DNA of 64,000 bases from Pseudorasbora parva (Eukaryota; Chordata; Actinopteri; Cypriniformes; Gobionidae), in contig NC_090174.1 of NCBI RefSeq assembly GCF_024679245.1, positions 16,414,933 to 16,478,932 of the forward strand. Direction: 5' to 3'. Of this stretch, positions 12,011-23,965 are shown in pieces. A program made the position numbers and the translations under genes. Position 1 is the first letter of the stretch. Each line of letters starts with the position of its first letter. Below the pieces are notes generated by a model that ran no database searches, was not told where the DNA came from, and saw only the letters and a program-made list of their open reading frames with translations.

Positions 12011-12307
12011 TCCCGCTGCGACATCCGCTGTACCGCTGGAACGGCCGAGAGTTCAGTCTAGGCTCCTCAGCAGGTAAACATAATGCGATACATGCCAGCT
12101 ACTTCCTTAGCCAGCCATATACCCATGTGGGTAGGCGGAGTTACGCATGCAAATCTCGCATGCCCATGGCATTGGCACTGCCATTGGGTGTTTTCTAAGA
12201 TCTCGAAGATGATTGGCTTCTAGGTGAAACCCCCATTCGTCAGTCACTGACGTTACGTCTCCGTTCCCTCCTCAGGGAACGAGGGTTACATACGTAACCG
12301 AGACGTT

Positions 12308-12395
12308 TTCTTTCACAAGAGTAGCATTATGAAAATATTGCGTGCACAACTGACAGTGAAATAATTGATACTGCTGAGCTAGCATCCAGCATTTT
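12308..12395 (-). pseudogene. Gypsy retropepsin relic, active-site part
   Basis: This minus-strand stretch encodes an active-site-like peptide, DASSAVSIISLS, in which the usual DTG triad reads DAS. A 1-nt frameshift lies before the junction with the DIRS element. It is the missing N-terminal part of the fragment at 7465-7737. Both the altered triad and the frameshift indicate a dead gene. Confidence 0.55.
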
Positions 12396-13224
12396 TGCCA
12401 GCATTATTTATTTAATCCAGCATTATCCACAATTATTCGATTTATTATCAAATAATGATTAGTTGATCATTAACTTGCTTATGTATTTGCTTAAAGGAAG
12501 TGTATGTAAGATTGTGGCCAAAACTGATACTGCAATTACTTTCAAATTTCTGCAGAGCGGTGTATCTCTTCTCACCCTCCCCCCTGACTTGAGGTTGCCA
12601 AATAGGCTGCAGGATCCAGAAGGAATGTTTGTAGATGCAGCTTTGGTAACTAGAGCAGAGCTGGCAACCCAGATGCCGAATGCGATTTGTAGATAGGTGG
12701 AGCTTCAGGCCAAAACATAACATGTCAAAATCAGTTGAGGGCTGCAACAACTTTTAAATGACAATATCCTGACTGGACTACTCTTGTCAGTGATATAAGT
12801 ATTTGAAATTAACATGATTTCTTAATGTCTAGTGACATATTAGGGCCATTTTATGATTAATTGAAATACATTCTTACATACAGTTCCTTTGATTCTTTAC
12901 TAATTAATTTGCTTATCTTTTTCTATTTTGTAAGCAAAGGTAAAGTGTTAATTAATAAATCGGGTTATTTTTCAGTAGCGAGGTAAAATATGGTCTAATT
13001 ATTCATGTATCTGACTCAGAGTATTCCATTTATTATCTCTGTTCTGATATAATACTGTGATATATATGTTAAAAAACATTACAAACTGAAGAGTATTTCA
13101 ACATGTGAGAAATTTACAGACATATATTATACTCTCATGCCATTACAGATGTTGCATTATTACTGTAGCCTACTCCTGCATGAGATGATTTGTATCATTA
13201 CTTGGTTCAAGAAAGAATCAGAGT
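12396..13224. other. Stretch without recognisable gene
   Basis: AT-rich non-coding sequence. An open frame at 12463-12696 shows no domain I recognise and no splice or start context, so I do not call it a gene. Confidence 0.5.
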
Positions 13225-13758
13225 TTGCCATATATTTCCTCCTTTATATAGCTACAGCAGAAAGCTTGCTCTCTCAGACCTTAGTCCTTGGTCAGACCTG
13301 ATGCCCCTCGTGACAGCCCCTTCTTGGAAGATTGCTCTTTGAGTAGAAAGACTTTCTTTCTCAGAAATATGACACCGGCATCCAGACCTCTGGAACCTCC
13401 ATGAAATTGGGCTTCTGGGCGGGACACAGAGAAAATTAAGTGACCTGTCACCAGAGGTGGTGGACACTGTCACCCAACCCAGAGCTATGAGATGAGTTTA
13501 TGCTTTGAAGTTGAGTATGTTTGCTGAGTGGTGTTCTACCTGCTGGGAAGATCCCCAGAGATGCCTGATTAGCTCAGTGCTTTCTTTCCTGCAAAACATG
13601 CCTGGAATTTGGGCTGGCTTGCTCTCACATAGTCCTGAGACCATGGATATGTCCCCAGGGTTCCCAATACTCACTTTCGGGACCAGGTAGTGAACTTGCA
13701 GAGGAGGTAGATATAGCCCTGGCTTCACTGTGTTCCATTAGCTCTTTGTGTGTCTGTA
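13225..13758 (+). pseudogene. DIRS recombinase fragment, first block
   Basis: This block is homologous to 10800-11060 of DIRS 1. It has the recombinase N-terminal segment (LSPEVVDTV, about 13443) and the start of the catalytic domain. The nucleotide series CCTGGAATTTGGGC to GTAGTGAACTTGCAG parallels DIRS 1 closely. Stops and shifts are present throughout. It is cut at 13758 by a PIF-like transposon and resumes at 16218, where the frame reads on as YVDRCF. Confidence 0.7.
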
Positions 13759-16217
13759 GCTGCGTTTCCACCAGAGGAACTTTGCCCAGGAACCAGGAAC
13801 TTTGGGTGGTACTCGTGTGTTTTGACCGCAGGAACCAGGGTCTAAATGAAGTTCCGGATAAATATTTCCCCCTCCAAACGGCCCTGCTCGCGAGGTAGTA
13901 CTTTTTCAAAGTTCAGGAACTTTCGAGGGCAGGACTTGGGCGCTGAACATGCTGATTGGTTTAGCATTTTATTTCAACCGGCATTTTTTGCGAGGTTCGG
14001 TCTACGTTCAGTAAATATCAGTCTTGCTCTCTGTCTGATGGCGCACGTTCGTCTCAGCCATCTCACGTGCAATGTCCGTAATAGCTGATAATAATATGCG
14101 TTGTCATTTTAAATCTAGCTTTACAAGCTTTCTGAATATGCTGCATGCTGCTGAATCTGCATATAGTGCTCTTTTCTGTCTTTGTTAATTACCTCTTTAC
14201 AGTGGCGGAGCCAGACGATGTAAACATTCGGGGCTTAGCCCAAACCTAGGGGGCCCCGGGGGCATATTCCCCCAGGGAGATTTTTTTTCCCATTTACATC
14301 AGCTAAATGCACTATTTTTCAGGCTGTTTGAGATAATAGAATGCCTAAAAATCTATATACTATCTGGGAAAATGATAAGTTACTTTTACTCAGTAAAAAA
14401 AAAAAAAAAAAAAAATTATCCCAGTAGAGCCTACAACCTGTTCTGTATTTAACTGTTCTCCAGCTGTAGTGAATACAAAACACCAAAAATGTTAAGGATG
14501 ACTCATTTTCACCCCTGGCAAATAAAAAAGGCAATCATTATCTGACTATTTTTAAGTTAGCCTGCATAGGGAAAATTGGAATTTGGTGTAAACATCATTA
14601 TTAATCTTTAGAGTTCAGTTTGGTTTACTTTGTGCTTAGCTGACAAATTTGCTACATCAGAATTCATTGCGGTCCATGACCAATCAGATGTTTTCAGCTG
14701 CAAACTTTCACGGTTGGTTAGTTCTACAAAGGAAATGCCCATATTTGGATTAGACAGCGCTGTGTGAGACTGAGAGCTTTATAATGATACCAGGCATGAC
14801 ATGCTTCTGTGAATGGAGACGGCACGGGAGCTCGCATTAAAATAACTTTGGATGATTTCAGGTAGAAATCTACCTGAACGGTGCACGGCGCACGGTGACA
14901 AAATATAATGAAACCACCTTAAATGTGTAATGTTGCCTTTTTTTTATTTTGACATGAAAGCTTACATGTTAAGTGAGTAAACTGGCCCAAAATCTCAATC
15001 ACATGTTTTCACCTGTCGTTACTCGCCTTAATAAGTAAGTAACACCTAACGTTAACTCTAGCTATACAGTCATGTAACTCAAGTGTTACAACAGCGGATT
15101 CACAAACCTGTAACACTTTCGTCTGACGCAGAATCTCTCCCTGGCCGGTGAGGTTTAGTGTTCCTTTTAAAAAATGTGTAGTGTCCATGTTAACTATAGT
15201 TAACTACGACGCCAGTGATAAATAAAAGCCCTCCAATCCCTGATGACAACGACGAAGATGTGTGTTCTTCTTCTTTAGTTTTTATTGGCAGTTGGCATCG
15301 GCAAACAAGCTGAGTGATGTGCGATGCATCGCCGACCGCCACACACACGGTAATAGAGCTTTTGCTTCATTTTTTGCCGCTCCAGTCTGAAAGACTGAGA
15401 GGAAATTCAAATGAAACAAAAACATTTTTTTGTTTCACCCCCCCGCTCCGCCCCTGCCTCTTTAGTTAACCTATAACCAGCAAAAGCAGCACAGCTTGAA
15501 TCTCTTCCATACTCGTTATTAATTTTTTTTTACAGTCTATACCATGTAAATGACCTGACCGATTACTTTTAAGTGTGTGTCCTTACATGACATGACAGCA
15601 CACGCCACGCTCATGTTGACGAGAAAGGAAAGCTAATTTTTCTAAGGGTTAAACTTTTTATTTAGTAAGTTATGAAGATAATGTTGGAATAATGACACAA
15701 CGTACATTGCCCCAGGCAGTTTTTGCTTTAACTGCGCCTGACAGAATACATTTTTTTTTCTCAGATGATTATTACACTTTACAGCAAATAAATAGCTTAT
15801 TATATAATACTGTATTAGTCCTGGTGGCCGTTAAGAGTTGCTATGGCTACAGCTAACACATTCCAGCTGCTGGAGAAAACAGCGTTGACATTTTTGATGC
15901 GGCAAACAAACTGCATGTGACAAAATGATTGCGATTGAAAGTCATCACATGTAAACACCAGATCGGTTTAGATAACGTCTCATGTAAACAGTCCACTAAA
16001 TCTTTCAATCGGTACACGCAAAAATGATTACTTTCCGTCACTGACTTGGAGGAGCAATCGCGCACAGTCCTACATCACTGGACTAATTTGCCTAATCTTC
16101 ACGGAAATTTAGATCACGGTGGAAGCGCAGAAAGTTGCAGGTCTGGGGGGGGAGAAAAGTTCCTGTAAAAAAGTTCCTGGTACAAATTGTTCCAGGTAAT
16201 TTTGGTGGAAACGGGGC
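13759..16217. mobile_element. PIF/Harbinger-like transposon
   Basis: The ends are GCTGCGTTTCCACCA and, inverted from the right, GCCCCGTTTCCACCA. The flanking trinucleotides are GTA (13756-13758) and TTA (16218-16220), close to the TWA duplication of PIF/Harbinger. Removing the element restores the YVDR reading of the surrounding DIRS recombinase. Subterminal GGAACTTT/AAAGTTCC repeats occur at both ends. It has no transposase and carries an hAT element at 14200-15456. Confidence 0.7.
14200..15456. mobile_element. hAT transposon nested in the PIF-like element
   Basis: The ends are CAGTGGCGGAGC and, inverted, CAGGGGCGGAGC. The 8-bp flank CCTCTTTA occurs perfectly at 14192-14199 and 15457-15464. 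It is 1257 bp, with a poly-A tract near 14398 and no transposase frame, so non-autonomous. Confidence 0.85.
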
Positions 16218-16319
16218 TTATGTGGACCGCTGTTTTTGAAGCTCTGAACAGCTCTTTGTCTTCTTCAGTGATCAGCAGAAGGGAAAGACAGAGATTGGCC
16301 CAATGCCATCACCTTGGTG
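16218..16319 (+). pseudogene. DIRS recombinase fragment, second block
   Basis: It continues the recombinase of 13225-13758 after the PIF-like insertion, with YVDRCF, SSEQLF and DQQKGK segments matching the same region of DIRS 1. An in-frame TGA follows YVDRCF. The block is cut by the next hAT at 16320. Confidence 0.65.
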
Positions 16320-17194
16320 TAGTGTTGTAGTACTCGAGACTGGTCTTAAGACCATTTTTTGAAGGTCTTGTATCTGTCTTGACCGCATTTGTACTTGGTC
16401 TTGTCTCGCTCTTGAACTTAGGGGACTCAGGATTTGATCTCAAGACCAGTCAAGACCACGACTGCAAGGATAATCACAAATTGCCGGTGCATTAATATCA
16501 TTAATGTGATTTGATGTCAAATTTGCTGCCTAAAATGCAATCAATAACTTCTTTGTAATGTGATTTCTGTGTTAATGTGTTGCCAGGTTCAAAAGCAATG
16601 CAGCATTGTTTCAAAAATGCCCTAAATTTATATAAATGGCCAAAACATTCTGAGATGTAGTTTTTTAAATATAACAGAATATAATTAAGAAATATCACAA
16701 GAGCAATAGAGTTGTTTTCGTGAATATAAGCGTGACTGCAAATTAAACTGATTCATACAAGCATTCAATAAACAAGAAGTTAATATTAAATTACAAATTT
16801 AAAACTGTCTTTGTTAATAAAGTTTCATTATTAAATTAATACGCTGCTTTGATCAAATAGGTTGAATAAATGATTCTGTGAATGTTAAATTATGTTAATG
16901 ATTTAATGTTAAATTAATCGTAACATTATTTATGAAGGTGTAATTATACCAATTCAAACTTCTGTGGCATTAATTTTATTGTCAGTGATTTGATTGGTTT
17001 CTGTTAGGGTCCTGCCCTGACAGTCTTGTTTGTCTTGTCTCTGTTCAATGTTTCTTTGTTTGTCTTGTGTCTGACCACGTGGCTCTGTCTTTGTTTGTGT
17101 TGGCCATATGCTCCTCTAGTCCTACCTCACTGTTTCCCTCTACCCACGCCCCCTTGTTTAGTCATTGTCAAGTCCTTGTTTGCTTAATTGTATT

Positions 17195-18991
17195 CAGCAT
17201 AACTTTCGGTAATTATAGTGTAACTATAAAGTAAGTACATGTAGGTATATGGGAACAATATGTAATATTCGGGGAATAAAGGGGTACTATCAGGAAAAAT
17301 AACAAATTATTTATACTGTAAGTATTTTATAATTAAGGGGTTATACGGTAAGTATTTTTTAATAGGGTAAATATACTGTAAGTATTTTTTAATTAAAGGG
17401 TAATTATACTGTCAGTATTTTTTAATTAAGGGGTAATTATCCATGTAGTTACAGGGTAAGTATGAATGTGCGTGCTGTAAATTAAAGTAGCTCTTGTTCC
17501 GCTCTTGTTTCATGTAGTTATTGGGTAAGTACAATAAAAACACACACAATCTGATATCACTCATAAATATTTATTTGAAAAACAACTTAATTCAAAACTA
17601 TAACACTTTTGTTTTTTTTTATTCGTTTTTTAAAATAAACGTTTCATTTCAAATGACAACGTCCTGACAAAAAGAGGCACGTTTTGTCCCTTTCTCTTTC
17701 ATTTCTTTTCTTGTTCCTCTTTTCGTTATTTCCATTGATGGGTATTAGGATGAATCCCATGTCTTTTGAAATTTTGTATTATTATTTATTAAAAGAAAAA
17801 GTAGTACACCAAGAAATGCTGTCATAATTTAGTAATTGTTTCATATCCAATCAGCTGTTACCAGCGCGTGCATGAAACGCTTCATGACGTTCTCAGGCAC
17901 ATTTCTGAAACACACGAGAGAACTGGTGTCTCTTGTATTTTATTCTTGTTTGTTTCTAATTGCTATTATCATATATTATGTTATTGTTTGTATAATGTTG
18001 TAAGAAAAAATTTTTTTTTTAAAAAAACGACAGCATCAGACATCCACATGACCAGAGTCACTCTTTAAGTTTCGTCAAGCGTGAAATCAACCCTCGCATG
18101 CACACGCAGATGACTGCTGGTCGGATGCGATATATTGTTATTTTTCTTGCAAACACTATCGTTTAACTTCAGAAGACATTGATTTATCCATTGGGATCAT
18201 ATGGATTACTGTAGTTATTGCTGTATGTGCTGTTTGATGCCTTAACTCTTAGAATCCCAAATGAGTTTTAATTAGCAGAGATTGTTTATTTTTCTGTGTT
18301 CATCTGAGGAAATAAAGTCGTATACATCTCAGATGGCATGAGGGTAAAAGACAAGTAAACGGTGAGGACATTTCTGCGCGCACTGTATTTTCAGTGTAAC
18401 AGTTACAGAATAGGCCTACTATAGGATGTGGAATACTTCTTAAGATTCATCTGTGGCAAGGAAGAAAAAGAAGAGGAACAAGAGGAGGATGAGGCCAAGC
18501 AAGAGAAATGAATGTGCTCTAAATCTGTTTAAAAAAAAAAAAGTTTTTATTTTTCATTTTTTAAATAAAGGTTTCCGAGTGATATCAGATTGTATTTGTT
18601 TTTTATTGTACTTACCCAATAACTACATGAGACAAGAGGGGAACAAGAGCCACTTTAAATTAAAGCCTGCACATCCATACTTACCCAGTAACTACATGAA
18701 ACAAGAGGAGAACAAGAGCCACTTTAAATTAAAGCCTGCACATTCATACTTACTCCGTAACTACATGAAACAAGAGCGGAACAAGAGCCACTTTAATTTA
18801 CAGCCCGCACACTCATACTTACCCCGTAACTACATGGATAATTACCGCTTAATTAAAAAATACTTACAGTATACATCATTTGTTAATTTTCCTGATAGTA
18901 ACACCTTTATTCCCCCAATATTACATATTGTTTCCATATACCTACATGTACTTACTTTATAGTTACACTATAATTACCGAAAGTTATGCTG
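17195..18991. mobile_element. Long-inverted-repeat (foldback) element
   Basis: Both ends carry CAGCATAACTTTCGGTAAT in inverted orientation. The match continues for well over 60 bp (through the GTACATGTAGGTATATGG region), with further matching blocks inside. The right arm has three and a bit copies of a 69-bp unit where the left arm has one. I see no clear target duplication and no transposase. Confidence 0.75.
18611..18846. repeat. 69-bp tandem repeat, about 3.4 copies
   Basis: Units start at 18611, 18680, 18749 and (partial) 18818, each beginning CTTACYCNRTAACTACATG. Because 69 is a multiple of three and the unit has no stop in one frame, it makes an artificial open frame with a 23-residue repeat (18453-18962). 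Confidence 0.85.
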
Positions 18992-19850
18992 TAAATTCAC
19001 TTTAATTATGCAGTTCTTTCCGGGCCATAATCTAAAGCGGTACCTAATTTTTTTGCTTTATTTTCCCTAGCCTTATTTTTGGACTTCTCTATTATTATTA
19101 TTTTCACTCTCTATGTTCCTGCGCGGTTGCAGTTTTGTTTTTTTTGTTCCAAGTTTAAGTCATTTATTTCTAGTATTTTTTTATTTAGCTTTTTCTCTTG
19201 TTTGCTAGTTTTAGTTTACGTAGCGTTTAGATTTATATCTCTTCTGTTTCCTTTTTACATTCCTGAAACTTAGTTTGCATTATCCCTATTCATAGTTTTT
19301 TTTTTTTTTTTTTGAGTCTTGAGTGTTGTCTTGTGTTGGTTCCGTTCCTGCATCCTGTTCCATCCTGGTCATTGACTCTCCTGGCCGGGTCTGGTTCTAT
19401 GGTACATCACCTAATGTCAAGTCTGGTTCCCTTCTGCTAGTCTCCATCATTGACCTTCATACCATTACTGTCTCAACCCTGACCAGACAGTTCTTCCATT
19501 GTGTCATGCCCCTAATATTTGGATTTTGTTCCTGCCTCACCTCATTATTCTTGTGCTGTCTATTATCGTTAATAAATATCACCCCCTGCTCATTCTGCAT
19601 CTGGATCCTCACTCTCAGTATCCTGACAGTATCAGCACTATAGTGTCATTCTATTCTAATTACATTTATTAATTAAATATAAGTCATTTCTAAGACAGTA
19701 GATTAGTCTTGACTCGATCATGCCCTGTCTTGGTCTTGTCTTGGTCTCAACCCCACAAAGTCTTGGGCTTGTCTTAGTCTTGGCACACACTGGTATTGAT
19801 CTCAACTTGGTCTCGGTTTAGGTGGTCTTGACTACAACACTACCTTGGTG

Positions 19851-20356
19851 TACTATTCCCAAGGAGTTCTGTGCCAGTGCTCTATTAGTGTAGGAAGATA
19901 GCAAAAGGGAGATCACAGGAAAAGAACAAACAAACAGAAATTAAATGATGATGAATATGATGTATAGACAAAGAAAGGATGAAGGGGGACATTGAAGAGT
20001 ACAATGAGGAAGTAAAGTAAGGGAACAAACCCAAGCCTGGAACATACCTAATTCAGCTTTGCAGAGGTGAGAAAAGAGTTTTTAAGAGCTATAAGAACAT
20101 TGGTGGAAGTTTTATTCCCTCTAAAACAAACACGAATATTCGAACTATTCGAACATCTGGGCACGCATTTTGTCAATGTTTCTGCATTACGTCAATAATA
20201 CAAAGAGACATTAATTACTTGTATAGTTTGTCTATTTAAGTTTATACATATTTGACAACGTATTACTTACACAAAAACAAGTAGATTGTTATCATAATTT
20301 ATATTATTATTATTATATATAAATTAACTAATGGCCAAGACCACAGAGCGCAGACC

Positions 20357-20455
<99 letters not shown>

Positions 20456-20854
20456 ATAACGGTTTAAATGAACAAACTCTGAGTGCTGATCAAGAGTTTT
20501 GTGCAAGCAATTTAAGGTCGCGAGACTCGCGACTCTTGTCCCAAATATAGCAGGCTTCATTCAGTGATTAAAACAAATATTATTAATATTAATTGAAGTT
20601 TTACAGCATATTGAGCGCTCCGAGCAAGCTGTGCTGTCGTAAACATGGACATTTTCAATGACATGGTAAATAATCACACCAGTGAAAGTAGTGCATTTAT
20701 CCTTTATTCATGAAATATCTTTTCAGCCAGTACAGTAGCCCTACATTTTAGTAATGTTTCTGTTTAACGTTAAATAAAATGAGGCATGGTATGCTAACTG
20801 TATCTTACATAGCTTGCATATAACTTTATCTCGCGGCTCTACAATTTTCTTGAC
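19851..20854. other. Non-genic stretch with CT microsatellite
   Basis: 19851-20130 has no recognisable feature. 20130-20160 contains CGAATATTCGAAC-type words that recur inverted near 23480-23520 and may be the ends of an older DNA transposon. A pure (TC)n tract lies at about 20360-20452. Confidence 0.6.
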
Positions 20855-21371
20855 TTGGATGCTGATCAACATCTGAGCCTCTTGAACTCTGTCTGGCTTA
20901 AGGTAGCAAATGCAACTGCACCACTTAAGCCTCACAAACAGAAATCTAAAACTATATTGTGGCAAAACTCTGCTACCCGCCTTTTGCAACAAAACTGCAT
21001 GAAGGCAGAACGTAAATGGAAACAAGACAGGCTGCATATCTCTCTTCAAAGACTCGCTTATATCTTACCAGGCTGCAGCCAAGTCTGCTAAAGCTGCATA
21101 CTTCTCCAAATTAATTGAAACTAATCACTCTAAACCTAAGGTTCTGTTTTCTATTATTCAATCTTTTACCAATCCTTCCGTGAACATCCTACCGGTGGCA
21201 TCTGATGCTCTCTGTGAAAACTTCTTGAGATACTTCAGTGACAAAATTACAAACTTAAGACTTGATGTCCGTCCCACCTTAACGTTTCTTCTAATTCTCC
21301 AATCATGTCACCCACCTATGTATTTCTGGACACTTTTGAACCCATCAATCTCCAGGAGCTGAAGGAAGTTA

Positions 21372-22793
21372 TTGACAAAATTAAACCTTCCTTTTGTCCT
21401 GGCGATATTATTCACCAAATTTTTAAAAATGATTACTGATTCGATTGGGTCTGGTCTGCTATCTCTTGTTAATAAGTGTCTCCTAACGGGTTCTGTTCCT
21501 GCTGACCTTAAAGTCGCTACAGTCACTCCTCTGCTCAAGAAGTCTTCTCTGGACCCCACTGTCCTAAAAATTTTTCGTCCCATCCCTGTTCTGCCTTTTA
21601 TTTCAAAAGTTTTAGAGAAAATTGTGCTGAATCAACTTCAACACTTTATGTCTAGTAATTCTATTTATGAGGTTTTTCAGTCTGGTTTTAAATCCGCTCA
21701 CAGCACTGAGTCTGCCCTTCTGAGAGTTGTTAATGACATCTACATCTCCACTGACTCTGGGGACTCTGTGGTTCTTATTCTCTTAGATCTGTCGGCTGCT
21801 TTTGATACCATAGACCACTCCTTACTATTATCTGGACTAGAGTCCTGGGTAGGCCTAAAAGAAAATGCTCTGAAATGGTTTCATTCTTACCTATCTGACA
21901 GAAAATTTTCAGTGAAACTGGGCAATTTTTCCTCCTCCCCCACCCCTCTGACCTGTGGCCTCCCTCAAGGCTCTATTTTAGGACCCTCTTTATTTTCTCT
22001 GTACATGCTACCTCTGGGCTATATTCTAAGAAAGCATGGTGTGTCCTTTCATTTCTACGCAGATGACACTCAAATCTATCTTCCTGTCAAGAAAAATAAT
22101 TCAACTGCGATCACCTCTCTTCTCCATTGTTTAGAGGAGGTTAAATTATGGCTGGCCCAAAACTTCCTCTTCTTAAACGAGGACAAAACTGAGGTCATTG
22201 TATCCAGTCCCAATGACAACACTCAGCATATAAGCCCTGAGCTAGAAAGTTTATCTGCTTTTAGATCGACAAGGGTCCAGAACTTAGCTATTATTTTTGA
22301 CCAGCATTTAAAATTTGACAGACATATCTCCTCTGTCATTGGATCTAGTTTTTATCAGCTTCGTCTTCTGTCTAAAATTAACAACTTTCTCTCCCCGAAA
22401 ACTCTAGAAATGGCTGTTCATGCGTTTGTTACATCGCGTCTAGATTACTGCAATTCTTTATATTGCGGTATATCTAAATCTCAAATTGCACGACTTCAGC
22501 TTGTCCAAAATGCTGCTGCCAGATTTCTTTTAAAGCATCGTAAATATGAACATATCACTCCTATTCTCAGATCACTTCATTGGCTGCCGATTTGTCAGAG
22601 AATAGATTTTAAAATTCTCCTCTTCGTCTATAAATCCCTTCATAACAAAGCACCTGTCTATCTATCAGAACTCCTTCACTCCTATACTCCTTCCAGAAGA
22701 CTCCGTTCTTGTGATTGTGCTTTGTGCGTTCCACGCGCTAGACTGAAGCCTTTGGTCAGCCTGGGGGCTGTGGGAAATGTGCTATATAAATAA
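21372..22793 (+). pseudogene. L2 reverse transcriptase, frameshifted at both ends
   Basis: The 473-codon open frame contains the LINE polymerase blocks in order: VLEKIVLNQL, FQSGFKSAHSTESALL, LLDLSAAFDTIDHSLL, LPQGSILGPSLFSLY, the catalytic YADD (22056-22067), and the thumb and C-terminal [12 protein letters not shown] and LHWLPI. This enzyme copies LINE RNA at a nicked target. The frame has no ATG at its start: upstream codons of the same protein (ELKEVIDKIKPSF) are in another frame, so a frameshift lies near 21415. At the other end the frame runs into duplicated 3' UTR sequence. The polymerase core looks intact but the gene is broken and lacks an endonuclease. Confidence 0.85.
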
Positions 22794-22908
22794 AATTTTA
22801 CCTCCTACTGACCAAAATCCAATGTACTTCCAGACATGGCTTTTTAGATTATGGAGTTAAAATCTCTTTCTCTGCTGTGGTCGAGTTGGGCTCTGCACTT
22901 TCTGCCAT
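22750..22908 (+). repeat. Copied LINE tail plus 3' flank, first copy
   Basis: These 159 bp are nearly identical to 23138-23296 (one mismatch seen, T/G in the CTCTTTCTC[T/G]GC block). They contain the last 45-50 bp of the LINE 3' UTR and about 110 bp of flanking DNA, yet sit inside the LINE ORF. Spacing between copies is 388 bp. Confidence 0.9.
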
Positions 22909-23137
22909 GAGCGGGCATTTGCAGTAGCAGGGCCACGACTCTTGAATACCCTGCCTTTAGAGATCAGGCTGGCCCCTACCCTGTCTATTTTTAAGTCACT
23001 GTTAAAAACTTTTCTATTTTCTTTAGTGTACTGATTACCCTGATGCGTTTGACTTTTAAAAGTTGTGCTTTTTATTTTTTACTCTCTTCTGGTTTTATTT
23101 CTATGTATGTATGCTATTCTTGACCTTCTGTAAAGCA

Positions 23138-23296
23138 CTTTGGTCAGCCTGGGGGCTGTGGGAAATGTGCTATATAAATAAAATTTTACCTCCTACTGAC
23201 CAAAATCCAATGTACTTCCAGACATGGCTTTTTAGATTATGGAGTTAAAATCTCTTTCTCGGCTGTGGTCGAGTTGGGCTCTGCACTTTCTGCCAT
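23138..23296 (+). repeat. LINE tail plus 3' flank, second copy in place
   Basis: This is the original position of the segment copied to 22750-22908: the end of the LINE 3' UTR and the first part of the downstream flank. Confidence 0.9.
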
Positions 23297-23604
23297 CTTC
23301 CCTGCAAGACGCGTCCACTTTCAGCAGCGACAGTGCGACTCCTGCTGTGACCTTGTGACCTGTCCATGAACCCCCATGCGGGCGCTCACTCGCAAAGCAG
23401 ACAGCCACGCCTCGACTACTGCAGCGGGGGATTTAAAAAAAAAAATTCAAATATTAATTTTCACCTTCGAAATTCGTTTTTTAAAAACTATTCGAATATA
23501 TATTCGAATTTAGAATATTCGTTGACAGCCCTAACTCTTATTTATATAATTAAAACACTCAGAAAAGATCCCCTGCTTCCACTCTCTCATTGCATGTTAC
23601 GCCC

Positions 23605-23965
<361 letters not shown>

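Larger units (their letters stand above)
7741..12307 (+). mobile_element. DIRS-type tyrosine-recombinase retrotransposon 1
   Basis: This is a 4.57-kb element with inverted terminal repeats: 7741 to about 7935 matches the reverse complement of about 12075 to 12307. An internal complementary region (about 11905-12010) contains the complement of the left tip followed by the complement of the right tip. That split arrangement is the hallmark of DIRS elements, which replicate through a circle and integrate with a tyrosine recombinase. GTT stands at both tips (7741-7743, 12305-12307) with no longer target duplication. Order inside is gag relic, reverse transcriptase, RNase H, recombinase, all with frameshifts, so the copy is inactive. 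It lies inside a Gypsy protease relic. Confidence 0.9.
17002..19628 (+). mobile_element. Solo LTR, split by a long-inverted-repeat element
   Basis: It starts TGTTAGGGTCCTGCC and ends ATCCTGACA. An AATAAA signal lies at 19571-19576 in plus orientation near the end. The flanks GTTTC and GTATC match at four of five bases, compatible with an LTR target duplication. Without the inner element (17195-18991) it would be about 830 bp. No internal retroviral region is present, so a solo LTR from recombination is the simplest reading. Confidence 0.6.
16320..19842. mobile_element. hAT transposon carrying a solo LTR
   Basis: The ends are TAGTGTTGTAG and the exact inverted form CTACAACACTA. A perfect 8-bp duplication CCTTGGTG lies at 16312-16319 and 19843-19850. 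The subterminal regions are rich in GGTCTTG-type words on both sides. Most of its 3.5 kb is a later LTR insertion (17002-19628). No transposase frame. Confidence 0.85.
20876..23187 (+). mobile_element. L2-type LINE, 5' truncated
   Basis: It starts inside the region after the endonuclease (APLKPHKQK), continues through the reverse transcriptase, and ends with a 3' UTR and the tail GCTATATAAATAAAATTTT at about 23187. The coding C-terminus is displaced: it stops at VPRARLKP (about 22750), is replaced by a copied piece of the element's own tail, and resumes at 22909 (FAVAGPRLLNTLP to FLFSLVY, stop at about 23031). Confidence 0.85.

Noticed and set aside
12463..12696. 77-codon ORF as possible host exon
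   Set aside because: No domain, no convincing splice sites, and it lies next to transposon relics.
18453..18962. 169-codon ORF with a 23-residue repeat, resembling a repeat protein gene
   Set aside because: It is produced by the 69-bp tandem units in the arm of a long-inverted-repeat transposon; no start context or domain.
20324..20560. Arg-Glu repeat ORF on the minus strand
   Set aside because: Translation of a (TC)n microsatellite.
20130..23540. A single DNA transposon bounded by inverted CGAATATTCG words
   Set aside because: The left end lacks a clear tip and no target duplication was found; the words alone are too weak.
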